From Neoceratodus forsteri (taxonomy: Eukaryota > Chordata > Ceratodontiformes > Ceratodontidae): 64,000 bases of DNA. Position 1 is the first letter of the stretch; each line of letters opens with the position of its first letter. Made by a program: the position numbers and the translations under genes. This document shows, one piece after another, positions 11,670 through 21,646 of the stretch. Where the stretch lies: the NCBI GenBank assembly GCA_016271365.2, contig CM057456.1:889014001-889078000 (forward strand). The letters run 5' to 3'. Below the pieces are notes generated by a model. The model was not told the DNA's origin. It made no database searches and worked only from the letters and a program-made list of their open reading frames with translations.

Positions 11670-13781
11670 ATAATAACGGTGACTCACAAAATGGTGAATG
11701 TAAAAATCGCAACTGTGGGTGAGAACAAAAACGGTGACAGCGAGTTAGCAGTGAGTGCATAGTTCAGCCTCAGTAGCCTTGAGGCATGACAGGTGTGCAC
11801 TAAACTGCAGCTGCCGTGCCATCCATCTGGTGTAGTGGAGTAGTGCAGGCATCCCACATGCAGGTAATTAGTGTGGAGGCAGGTGCAGGGTTCATACATG
11901 GTGGCGGGTATGTGTGTGTGAGTGTTCCGCCATATGCTGTATGTGCTCTGGACCATCCTGCAGTAGGGGCAACTCACCATCCATGTACAGTGCGTGTGTG
12001 CACTATTATGGGTGCAGCTATCCATGGGCAGCTGCTTGGGTACCAATGCGTAGGATGTTGGCAGTATTCATTTTTTCCTGCGGCTGCAATGATGTGCCGC
12101 CACAGCAGGTGTACCTAATTTTGTGTTTCAGGTGTTCCTGCTCAGGTACTGGACAGCAGCATAAATCAGAGATTGGTAGATGAGCCTGCCGGTTGTTGCT
12201 GTTGTGGTTTGTGGTGAAGACAGCGAGGCCATGGCTATTGAATTCATACGAAGCAAAAAGGGGCATCTGTTACTGCTGTTCAGAGGCTACTTGTACAGAA
12301 GGGATAAGGAGGTGGCAACCAAAACCTACTGGTGGTCCATGGAATACCACCATTTCCAGTGCCTGGTTCATGTGCACACCATTGCAGACAAGGTGGTGTG
12401 CACCATCAGAAGCCACAACCATGTCACCAACACTGGGGAGATAGAGGTTCACCGTGTCATGAGCAACATCGGAAAGCATGCCAGCTGGCGTGTTGAGAGG
12501 ACCATGCACGTGGTTGTGGTACCAGATGCAGTGACCTACCATTTGCCTGATGTCTCTCTGCTGAAGTTGACAGTCCAGAGAGTGCATCAGACAGAGTGGG
12601 ATTGTCCTGTGGCCCCATTGACTGTTCAGGGGATACAGTCTCCAGACTGGTACTGTGTCAGGTCGGCAGGTGAACATTTCCTGTACTTTACAGTGACCAG
12701 AAGGTGGACAGGACTCTGGTGTTCACCACAGCGAGGAGCATGCAGCTGCTGGAGGAGTCCAATGAATGGTTTATGGATGGCATATTCTGGTGTACACCCC
12801 CGTTGTTCTCACAGGTGTACACCGTGCATGGACTGAAGAGGAGCGTTGTTATACCTGCCACATATGTGTTAATGTGCTCATGGAAAACACCCACATATGT
12901 CAGGGTGTTCAATGCCCTCAAGGCTGCAGGTCCTGGGATTCAGCTAGGGTCAGCACTTATGAACTTTGAGCAGGCAGCGTGGCGAGGTCAGCAGACAGTG
13001 TTCCCCATGGTGAAGGTGCATGGATGTTTCTTTTATTTCACCCATGCCCTTTGGCAGAAATTCCAGCAGTGCTCTGATGTCCTGGACTGTTATGTCAGTG
13101 ATGCGGACTTCGCTATGCAAGTTCGCATGTTACTGACCCTTGCGTTTGTACCCATGGATTCCATTATGGGTTTCTATGAGGAGCTGCAGAAGTGGGACTT
13201 CTTTGCCCACACTGAGAAACTGTTGCAGCCCATTCTTGACTACTGCAAGCATACATTAGTTGACTGGTCAGTGGGGCACTCTGGCCAGCAGTGACCCCTG
13301 TTCCCACATGTCTTTTGGAACTGCTACAATGCCACACTTTCTGGCATGGCCAGGATGAATAACTCCATGAAGGGTTGGCACAGGGGGGTTGACACCCGTA
13401 TGGTTGCCTCTCACCCCACCATCTGGCACTTCACAGAATGCCTGCAAACTTAACAGTGCCTCAGTGAGATATGACTGGAACAGGTGGTGTCCTGTGCTGG
13501 AACATCCTTGGGTGAGAAACACTATAAGGATTTGAATGGAGTAAACACCTCCGTGGTGCCTGAATTTGGCTCAGCTTCCATTACGAGTATCTGCAGGGCG
13601 CAGCCTATAACTTTCAAATGCTGCTGTAATGTGGTTATGAGTTGTGATGTGTAGGTGTAGGGTGTTTATCTCTGCCTATAAAGTCATCATTTTGATGTTT
13701 ACTGTGCTTGTCATGTGCTGTGAGGGGTGTCGCTTGCCTGTAGTTGCCATTTTTGCAGTCTCTGTGAAACCCTCACTATTA
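11670..13781 (+). mobile_element. Mutator-like (MULE) DNA transposon, degenerate
   Basis: A transposase remnant is flanked by degraded terminal inverted repeats. The left end (11670-11722) contains ATAATAACGGTGACTCACAA, then TGTAAAAATCGCAACTG. The complement of 13736-13781 contains ATAATAGTGAGGGTTTCACA, then TGCAAAAATGGCAACTA. By eye about two thirds of positions match, which is weak but in the right orientation and at a sensible distance from the gene. I could not define the expected 9-bp target duplication, so the outer limits may be off by tens of bases. Total length of about 2.1 kb is short for an autonomous MULE but fits one ORF with compact ends. Confidence 0.65.
12180..13570 (+). pseudogene. 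MULE transposase with N-terminal FLYWCH-type zinc finger
   Basis: The reading starts at an ATG at 12180. Residues ~22-95 resemble a FLYWCH domain: EFIRSKKGHLLLLFRGYLYR, then a KTYWW...QCLVHVHT stretch and RSHNHVTN. The first zinc-ligand Cys appears lost (WRC is WWS). The frame shifts near 12,680. The next segment (12674-13294) is a MULE transposase core: WFMDGIFWCTPPLFSQVYTVHG (D of DDE, ~12770), MNFEQAAWRG (second acidic position, ~12960), HGCFFYFTHALWQK (~13018) and VRMLLTLAFVP. An in-frame TGA at 13292-13294 interrupts it. The same frame then continues with FPHVFWNCYN and NNSMKGWHRGV plus HPTIWHFTECLQ, the usual MULE C-terminal block. Further stops follow (~13451 and ~13470). Dead, but clearly recognisable. 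Confidence 0.85.
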
Positions 13782-13899
13782 TCACATGGAACCAAAAGAC
13801 GGAGTTCTAGAAATGTAAATATTTTCTGGGAAGACAGTAAGATGGGGTAGACATGAGAGTTAGACAGAAGGAGGGGAACTTTAAAAGCTAACAAAAAGC

Positions 13900-14435
13900 C
13901 TTTGTCTTGTGCCAGCCCACCGGCAAGGTGTCCGTCTGCGGCGCCAACATCCCGGGTTTGGGGATGGACTTGGGTGTTGGAGGGCCAGCTGGGGGGAAAA
14001 GTATGGAGAGTCCTAGGGACTGTTCTCCTTCTCCAGGGGAAGGGGAAGAGTGTCTGGTGCAATGCAGACCTCTGGCAGAGGCTGGGGGTCACGCCGCAGT
14101 TGGCACCACTCATCAGGGGGTGGGAAGGATGCTGGCATCATTGCACATCCCTGCCTCCAGGGAAAAATAGCTGTAAAAAATGTTGGCCACTAATGATGTC
14201 CCCCACTTCTGCTGCTGCTCCTGCTCAGACCATGATCTGCTGGGGGGGTCCTGCTCCCGCATCCCAGGCCTTGGGGGGAAAGCCAGGGCTAGAGACCCAT
14301 GTTTCCTAGAGGGGGCACCCGTCCCGCAGCTCTGCCCAGCAGGGTAAGCTTGGGGATGGGTGGGCGGTGAGCAGAACAGGGGACCAGAACCCCCACTGGG
14401 GGGCTAGAAACTGGCACAAAAAGAAAAAAAAAGCA
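13900..14435 (+). repeat. tRNA-headed SINE-like element, diverged copy
   Basis: The head region 13905-13960 resembles a decayed tRNA-type promoter, with a GGTTTGGGG segment in the B-box position. The body shares with the SINEs at 16671 and 53311 the series CCTAGGGACTGTTCTCCTTC, CAGACCTCTGGCAGAGGCTG and a later CTGCCTCCAGGGAAAAATAG. It ends in an A-rich tail (14413-14434). Compared with the 16.7-kb copy it carries extra G- and C-rich sequence before the tail. No clear target duplication was found. Confidence 0.6.
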
Positions 14436-14482
14436 ATATCATGACACGTCTAGCCTAGAGAGAAGGGAAAGAAGCAGAATAG

Positions 14483-15085
14483 AAGAAAACTGCATCCTCA
14501 TATCTTGTAAATTTTATTTGTTTCCATGTCAGCAGACAAGTCTTTTCCTGTAGCTGTTGGAGATACAGGTGTTTGCTTTGGTTTGTTTTCATTCTTTATA
14601 CTAGTCCCCTGTAACTATCCTGGGGGTCTCAATAGTCTGGTTGTTTAAATCTAATTGCTCATGAGAGCTGTATTAGCATATGAGAACACAATGTCACAGC
14701 ATCCATTTATACCACAAATGCCTTTGCTGAAAGTACAAAAATCCTGAAAAATCTCTCTGGAAACACATACATTGAATACAATTTGAAGGGAAAAACTCTG
14801 CATTACAACTAAGATGGTTTGCAAAGCTAACTAAAGATAAATGTGGTATTTCATACTTTGCTGCAGGTTGTCTTGTTAAACTCTAATTAAGCAGACTGGC
14901 ATACTGTGGAGTCTGAAGAGTGCTAACATATCATGTTCTCATATGCTGATGCAGCTGTCAGGGACAATGAGTATGAACAGTGAAAATAAACTAAAGCAAT
15001 TGCATATATCCCTAATTGGTACACGAAAAGAGTTGTCTGTTGACATGGAAACAAAATTTACAAGATATATGAAAGTGCAGGTTTC
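14483..15085. mobile_element. Inverted-repeat MITE (~600 bp)
   Basis: The ends form an inverted pair: CATATCTTGTAAATTTTATT...TTTCCATGTCAGCAGACAA on the left (14499-14545), and on the right a segment whose complement reads CATATATCTTGTAAATTTTG...TTTCCATGTCAACAGACAA (15032-15072). A second inner pair, AGCATATGAGAACACAATGT (~14674) against the complement of ACATATCATGTTCTCATATG (~14928), continues the same palindrome. There is no coding capacity. The arrangement is that of a non-autonomous DNA transposon. Target duplication and superfamily are not determined. Confidence 0.75.
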
Positions 15086-16652
15086 CTTTAAAAGCCTTTG
15101 TTGCAAATGTTAAATTAGTGAAAGTCAATAGGACACATAGATACTCAGTGACACATCCACATTAGGGGGTGCTCAGATGCCACAGAATCTGTTCCGTTGT
15201 GCATCAGGCAGATTTTCAGAAATTCTGATTCTGTTCTATGTCTGAATATACCATTGGAGTGGAATCAGAAATTTCCATTTCTGCATCCAAAACAACCTTC
15301 ATTGTAACCCCCACACCCCAGTACACACAAGTCAATCACTGCCCACTGATGATTCTGCTCTGCCCCCTCCCTTCACCATTGTGTCCCCCCCACTGTCTCT
15401 CCAAGTCTACTGTGTGTACTGTAAGTGTATACCTAGCACACCAGTTTACCTTCTGGCAGCTGGTAGTTATAATCAGACTGGTGGGTTAGTCACTGGTGGT
15501 GGTAATACAAGAGCCCACCTCTGTCTAGTGCCTTCCAGCAAGTCCAAGTTTCCTTCCAGTCAACCCTAACACCCCTTCCCCACTGCTGCTGCCAACCAGT
15601 CACCCACCCACCTAATCCCGACTGGTGGACTGGATGGAGTTTGATGACCAACCAAACAGACCAACACAGAAATTAAAATTTTTAAGTGCCACTGCATAGC
15701 TAGTACAAGTGCCATGCCCACAGAAGTTGTGGCAGGATTTATCAGATAAGTGGAGGCCCGGGACCAATTTGGCAGTGCAAACAAAAAAAATGGCTGCTCC
15801 TTGGGACTAATGGAAATCAGTACTCACTCTTCAGGAATCAGATTTGTGGTGGCAGTACAGTAACGGGGGAGAGACTCTGACCTCTAGGCTATCAGACTAG
15901 TTGCCCCAGTGCCCCACAGTGCCCATAACAATAATAGGCCCACCAACTGGAGCATGATGCCAGGCTGGCAAGTGGCAACTGCGAAGAGCAGGCCCTACAG
16001 GAGATAACAACATCACCTCAGTCTCACAAGGTAAAAGGTGGAGTTCAATGTTTAGGGTCACTTTTGTTTTACTTGGTGGAAACTGGATGGAAAGATTTAA
16101 ATGTTTTAATAGTCTTTTTGGTCCAACCCCTTTTTTGGAATTTGGATCTTTTAACCTTAATACTGAAATTTGAATACTGGACAAATGTCTGGAATCCAAT
16201 GTATCCAATTCTGTCAGATGGATTCTGAGCAACATCCCAGAAGAAAAGAATTTCTGTCTTGTAACGTTGGAATTTACTTTATAGAAGAAATGGCTTTGAA
16301 AATGATATAATAAAAAATCAGTGGGAGAAAAAAGTTGGCTAGTCGTGTTTTTTTTTTGCCTTAGGAAATAATACTGAGAAGAAATAGAAAAGGCAAAGAA
16401 TCAGGTAAATGGGTGGAGGGGGTTGTTGAAAATAGAGGGTTTAGGGACTAATTTGTAAAAATATGAATTTCACCTCACAAAATACAGTATCTAAAACTGA
16501 GATCACATGCCAAAGCTAGGATAATCAGGGACTATTTTGGTTGGGTGGATAAACTTAAAAAAATCATTAAAATGTTTAAAAGTATTTTAATTTTGTGCTT
16601 TTGTTCATCCCCCCCCCAAAAAAAAATATTGTACCCATTTCATAATTATAAT
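15086..16652. other. No recognisable feature
   Basis: Roughly 1.6 kb of unique-looking sequence. A C-rich stretch lies at 15300-15620 and an A-rich one at 16,300-16,640 with a C9-A8 run near 16,610. Open frames on the minus strand (15566-15784, 15897-16235) have no recognisable domain. Confidence 0.5.
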
Positions 16653-16670
16653 AAGACACTCCAGGGTGTG

Positions 16671-17035
16671 AAGGATGACCCATTGGCACAGGGGTAGTAT
16701 TTCCGCCTGTGACGCTGGTGACCTGGATTCAAATTCAGACTTGGGCCATCAGAGGGCTGGCCAGGGGGCTGGATTGAGCATCCCATGGGCTGCTCTCCTC
16801 CTCTAGGGGGAGTCGGGGATGTGATTGAGTGTTTGGTGCAAAAGTGCAGATCTCTGGTGGAGGCTGGGGATCCAATGTGACCAATCCCTGATACATGAGG
16901 AGGCAGGATGGACATCGGGTTTGTCCCACTGATATCTTTGCATGTCCTGCCTCCTGAGGGGATTAGCATCCACAAAAAATGTTGCCTGTCCCAGGGATGA
17001 TGCTGCCCATGTGGAACAGGTGGTGCCAAGAAAAA
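16671..17035 (+). repeat. tRNA-derived SINE with target-site duplication
   Basis: The head is tRNA-like, with an A-box-like TTGGCACAGGGGTAG (~16683) and a B-box-like CCTGGATTCAAATTC (~16722) about 30 bp apart. A GC-rich body follows that is shared with the copies at 13.9 and 53.3 kb. The element ends in AAGAAAAAAA. It is bracketed by an 18-bp direct repeat, AAGACACTCCAGGGTGTG at 16653-16670 and AAGACACTTCAGGGTGTG at 17036-17053 (17 of 18 identical). This is the target-site duplication expected of LINE-driven retroposition and fixes the element at 365 bp. Confidence 0.88.
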
Positions 17036-17053
17036 AAGACACTTCAGGGTGTG

Positions 17054-17900
17054 TACTGTGGCAGGACAATAGCACTTCTAAGGTGGTTGAAGGCACTCGA
17101 TGATGCCTCGTACCTCATACCTCATACCTCATTACCCTCCCAGGTATGCCATTATCTCACCACAGTGCACACCATATCATGTCTTATAATGTAAGTAGCC
17201 CAACCTATGGTAGTGCCTTAAAAGAGTCACTAGTGTCAACTCTCTGAGGACTCAGAGTGTCTCTAGTTTTAAAAAACAGATTATGATTGATCACATTCTG
17301 TAGAGATTTCTGGTATACTTTATTTGGTAGCTTGATTCTGAGTCTTCTTTTCCTTTAAAAGTGAAAAACAAACTGCCACCAAACTGGTGGTACAAGGTAA
17401 AACATGTTTGTTTACAGTACTTGGTCAACTGCCACTGCATTATTCCAGGACTTGAGAACACCCCAAACACAGTCTAGCCACTCATGATGCAGTGAGGAGA
17501 AGAGACTGTTGAATCATGAGCGGCTGTACTGTTTGGGGTTGTTTCTAATGTTTAGGGAGTATGGACTAAAAGTAGATCAAGGGTTTGAAACAACAGAAGG
17601 CTGGATGTAATCACACCATTAGCATGCATTTCAGCTCAGTTAAGAAAGGAGGCAGATACAATATATTGTCCTCTGCCTTGCTTATTCTTCCTTGAATAAA
17701 GATGAGTTTTTTAAAAAAAAGAAAGGAGGCAGATAAAGTGGCCAGCAACACCAGCACGTGTTAGAGAAGGTAAGCAGTCATAAACTGAGTTTTCCACTAG
17801 AAATACAATATATAATGCAAATAGGGTTGACAGTGTCCCTTTAATTGTAAAGGACAGATTAGGTAAATGCAGATTGTCCACTAGCAATCACAAAGGGTCA
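17054..17900. other. Spacer with one hairpin (17,450-17,550)
   Basis: The only structure I see is an inverted repeat centred at ~17,500: CACCCCAAACACAGTCTAGC...CACTCATGAT against a segment whose complement reads CAACCCCAAACAGTACAGCC...GCTCATGAT. Arms are ~30 bp. It may be the middle of a small foldback MITE, but I could not follow the arms outwards. There are no coding signals. Confidence 0.5.
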
Positions 17901-17924
17901 TTCTTTAAGGAAAGCAATGTTTGA

Positions 17925-18065
17925 AAAAGGATATGAGGAAACTTTATTTTACTCAGAGAGTAAAGGGAGCATGGAAGGGGTTCCCAGAGGTTGTGTCATG
18001 TACTGGTGGGATGCATTTTGTTATATCCAGACTGAATAAATTTCTTAGGAGGGCATCAATATTTT
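17925..18065 (+). pseudogene. CR1-group LINE ORF2 C-terminal scrap
   Basis: One frame reads DMRKLYFTQRVKGAWKGFPE and continues with VVSCTGG. This parallels NVRKFFFTERVVDAWNCLPQ near the end of ORF2 in CR1 copy B. The fragment is about 45 codons long and isolated. The match to a positionally correct block of a family present twice nearby makes chance unlikely. Confidence 0.6.
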
Positions 18066-18435
18066 GGACAACTATTGTTTGGATAACAGGGTGAGACACT
18101 CCATGGACCTAGGTCTCACTCCGCGTATGTAGCTACGTATGTTTGATTTCTGCAACAGAACACTGCTTTACAAATAAGAAGCCAAACACAGAAGCACAGC
18201 TTGCTAAGCTGAAAACCATTGCTTATCAATAATGTGAAAACCCTTCAGTGACAGTGAAGAAGTTGTTTTTAGATAACTTTTATCAGCAGTGAATCTGCTC
18301 AAGAAAAAGCATTGAAGCTTTCTATAACCCTGTAAATAAAACAAATCAATCAATTATGATATCATCCAGTTAAATCACTCAGAAGCATATATGTATTAAA
18401 AATCCAGTCATACAATTATCATAATACCAATAATG

Positions 18436-18755
18436 TAGTGGTGTGCAGAATTTTCAAATTCTGGTGGAATTGATTTTGTGGAATGTTCAACATTCTGCTG
18501 AATTTCATTGAAATCAGAATGGGTTTCCTGCTATATTTCCACGTAATTAAATTCCATGGATCTCAATATTTTCCACAGAGATGGTTATGGAATAATTTTC
18601 TGCAGAAAAATGCTTGTCCATGCAATATTATTCCACAGATCACAACAGGCAGAATTCAACAGAAGGAGCAGTAAAATTCCAACAGAAATTTCACCATCAG
18701 AATGGTCATTTCATGTTAATCTCTCCAGTGGAATTCCGCATTCTGTACATCACTA
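18436..18755. mobile_element. hAT-like MITE (320 bp) with 8-bp target duplication
   Basis: The terminal inverted repeats are TAGTGGTGTGCAGAA on the left and TAGTGATGTACAGAA as the complement of the right end (13 of 15 identical). The TAGNGGTGTGCA type is common at hAT ends. Flanking octamers are CAATAATG (18428-18435) and CAATAAAG (18756-18763), 7 of 8 matching, as expected of a hAT 8-bp duplication. The interior is AT-rich with recurrent GGAATT and TTCCAC motifs in both orientations and has no coding capacity. Confidence 0.82.
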
Positions 18756-18998
18756 CAATAAAGTATTAGCAAACCCTACAGATCATCAATTACATGCATA
18801 ACACTCCCAGCTGACAACATTTTAAACTTGCACAGTGTGACCTTTCACAACTCACTGGACTTTTCAGTACTCCATGTCATATCTCAGCTGGAATATCCTA
18901 GATTAAAAACATTGTAAAATGCATGACAACACACATAATATAGTTCATATTTCAGCTCCGGCCCCTGTACCTAACTTCAGACAACAGCTACCCATCTT

Positions 18999-19330
18999 TA
19001 ACTTCACATATACACACTCTAGACTCAGTAGAATGAATACAGTTCACCACAACAAAAAAAGACAGTTTGACAGAAAAGACACTAGCTTGAAGATTCTGTA
19101 TATGGTCCAAATGTGAATTAGCAAACCAGCTTGAAACAAACTGGACAAAACATACTGCAGTCACGCATTTTAACTTCACACAAAATAAACATAGAACTCA
19201 GTAGTATAAATGTGATTCATCACAAAAACAAATTTAGACAGAAAAAGGACGCAAACTTGAAGATAGGTGCTTAAACCCAAACTAGCAAAGCAGCTTGAAA
19301 CTACAGGAAACTTACAAAATCGATTAAGCC
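18999..19330 (+). repeat. Tandem duplication, period ~172 bp
   Basis: Two adjacent units start with TAACTTCACA at 18999 and 19171. They share ordered blocks (ACTCAGTAG, CACAACAAAA or CACAAAAACA, AGACAGAAAA, CTTGAAGAT, TAGCAAA, CAGCTTGAAAC). Identity is about 75-80 percent by eye. Two units only; no function suggested. Confidence 0.75.
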
Positions 19331-19497
19331 ATCCTGCTTCTCCATCACATGCCCACTGAGACATCTCATCTGAGTCTTAATGAGCATTAGTTCAACACCA
19401 TAGACACACTCAGTAAACACTCTTAGTTAACGAGATCCCACAAGTATAAAGTCACAGAAATTAAGTAATTTCTGGTTATGAAGCTGCTTTAACCATC

Positions 19498-19502
19498 CAT
19501 CC

Positions 19503-19540
<38 letters not shown>

Positions 19541-19541
19541 A
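19498..19541 (+). repeat. (CTAT)n microsatellite
   Basis: Eleven or so tetranucleotide units lead directly into the left end of the ~2-kb repeat at 19541. Confidence 0.95.
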
Positions 19542-19896
19542 TTAGAGGTAAAAAAAACTCTGTTTACTGCATCAGTTAGGGTTGTTTTCACAGCGACAAA
19601 GTGAGAATTTATGTTAGGGTTGAAAGCCCCTTTGAGCCTTATTCTCTAATCGGCATCAGGGTGCTCATTGGGGTCATTATTCCTAACTCCTCCACCCCCA
19701 TCACATGTGTAAAGAAACAGAGGTATAGGAGAATGGGGTGAGAGTTAGGACCGATGATCCCAATGTGCACCCCGATGCCAGGTTGGGGGTGGGCTTGGGG
19801 GTCCAGGGGGCTTTCAACCCTAACACTGAATTTCCTCATTTTGTCACTGTGGAACAACCCTAACTGATGCATTAAATGGATTTTTTTGCCTCTAAT
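19541..19896. repeat. Hairpin head, copy A (arms ~150 bp)
   Basis: The outer arms pair GCATCAGTTAGGGTTGTT (19569) with AACAACCCTAACTGATGC (19852). They continue through the TGTTAGGGTTGAAAG/CTTTCAACCCTAACA pair. Inner arms pair ATCGGCATCAGGGTGCTCAT with the complement of the GTGCACCCCGATGCC segment, and the GGTCATTATTCCTAACTC segment with GAGTTAGGACCGATGATCC. The loop is around 19,712-19,735. Nearly the whole segment can fold on itself. Confidence 0.85.
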
Positions 19897-21622
19897 TTCC
19901 CTTGTTTTTGAGAATGATAATGAGAAATAGCGAATGTAATGCAGCGGAGGGGGTGTGGTGCCCTTTGGGCCCCATGCTCCCACCACGTGATTTCTTGTCA
20001 CATAGTAACATGGTGCCCACAAACACAAACGGTAATGTGCATGGTGACACAAAGGGAAACAGAAAGAGAAACAGTACTGTAGACACAAATGGTAAAAATA
20101 ACAAAAAAATAAACGCAAATGAAAACGCAAAGGGTAATGCACATGGTGGCGTAGATGGGAGCAGTAAGTAAAACGGGTACGGAAACGCAAGCAGAAGCAG
20201 TAACGGTAATAGTAATGTAGGTGCACAGGCTGGTTTTCCCCAAAAGCTACATTGAGAAAGACAGTGAGTACAAAGTATGTATGCATAATAACAGGTGTCG
20301 GAACAGAAAATGAGGAGTTGGAATACTAAATTGCTAATATCTCAGGAACCGTATGACGTAGAAAAAAATTAAAAAGTCATATGATTTATGACTTTCCTGG
20401 CTAGTTTTGTACTTAGGCCCCATTAGAGGGCTAAGCAATTTTCCTACGAAAAGTCCATATCTGGCACCGTTTCCAAGATACGGGCCCTGAAAGGCACAGC
20501 AAACGCCGTAATGTTATCCTATTGGGAAAAAAGAGAAGTTCGGAATGCCATAACTTTGCTGCCCTGTAAAGTTTTTTCACCAAACCACCAAAAGGCACAT
20601 CTGTGGGATGTTGGCTTTCTTCCCTCCAAATTTCAGTGTAAAAGACCAAACCATTATTTTGCAGCAGGGTGGCAAAGAATTTCAGTCATGCAGTGGATGC
20701 TGCAATGTTAGTCTATGGGAAAAAGTGTCAACTTCGGAGGTACTGTAACTTTGCATCCATGCAAAATTTTGTCACCAAACCACAAAACTGGACATCTGTG
20801 AGATGCTGGCTGCCATCCCTCTAAATTTCAGCCCAAAAGACCAAACCGTTCATTTGCAATAGGGTGGCAAATAATTCCTTTTATTTTGGCCATAGTGTTG
20901 CAAAGTACAGTCGTGATTTGCGACAGCTTACGCAAGCATTTGCGATACTTTCGTGAGTGCAACAGTACTTTGTGACACTACTTTTTCCAGAAATTGAAAA
21001 AACATACTTCTAGGGTGTTTAACCTTAAAATAAAGACATTCCTAACATCCTCAGGGTCCGACTAGGTAAACACAAAAGAATTGTGTTGCTAGAGGGCCCC
21101 GAATTTAAATGCCAAGCATTTTTCTGATCACTAACTGAAAACAAAATGGCGGATTTGCGACACTACTAGGGCCATTTGCGACACTAAAAAGTGCATTTGC
21201 GGCACTGTCAAACTTTTTGTTAACTTTTCCCATTGACTTATAATGGGAAATAGTTTTTTGATTAACTTTCGAACTGTTTAATATTTTTTTATGAAATCTT
21301 CAAAAGGCACTTAGGGGACCCCGGCTGCACGTTCCCTGAAGTTTTCAGATCGGTTGCACAAACTGTGCAACCTGTAGGGACGAGCAAAGAATTACAAAAA
21401 AGCGTAAACGCGCGTGCAGATCACTTTTAATAACTCCGCAGCCGTATATTTGAACATTACAAAAGATGGCAGATCCCAAGATGTAAATGGTTCTTGATCA
21501 TGAATTCCAAATTTCAGGCAAATCCGTTGAATGGTTGCAAAGTTATTAAGGTGACAAATTCTAGGTTTAACATGTAAATAGCTTCTCAACCCTAACTATG
21601 GTAGCACTACCATGTTACCATA
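19541..21622 (+). repeat. Long non-coding repeat family, copy 1
   Basis: The ~2.1-kb unit has a consistent order. First comes a ~350-bp hairpin head rich in AACCCTAAC/GTTAGGGTT. Next is a hexamer-like segment built on AACGGTAATG and GCAAAYGGTA words (20,020-20,225). Then come two ~190-bp internal tandem units (starting ~20,508 and ~20,698; shared CACATCTGTGNGATGNTGGC and CCAAANCACNAAA blocks). A segment with TTGCGA/TTTCGC motifs follows, and the tail ends CAACCCTAACTATGGTAGCA. The same order recurs at 21643-23392 and inverted at 23393-25857. There is no coding capacity; a 66-89-residue Asn-rich open frame around 20,000 is a by-product of the hexamers. The class of element is unknown to me. 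Confidence 0.85.
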
Positions 21623-21646
21623 ATATATATATATATATATATATTA
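21620..21646. repeat. (TA)n microsatellite at the junction of two long repeat copies
   Basis: About eleven TA units separate the tail of copy 1 from the head of copy 2. Together with the TATC run at 19498 and the ATAATATAAT junction at 23,390, every visible boundary of this family sits in AT dinucleotide-rich sequence. Confidence 0.9.

Noticed and set aside
12180..13570. Domesticated host FLYWCH gene
   Set aside because: Frameshift near 12,680 and several stops, no introns or conserved exon boundaries, and candidate transposon ends on both sides favour a dead transposon.
16680..16745. Functional tRNA gene
   Set aside because: A- and B-box-like words are present, but no cloverleaf acceptor stem is seen, and the segment continues into a SINE body bounded by a target duplication. 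The same applies at 53,311, 55,330, 29,700 and 33,700.
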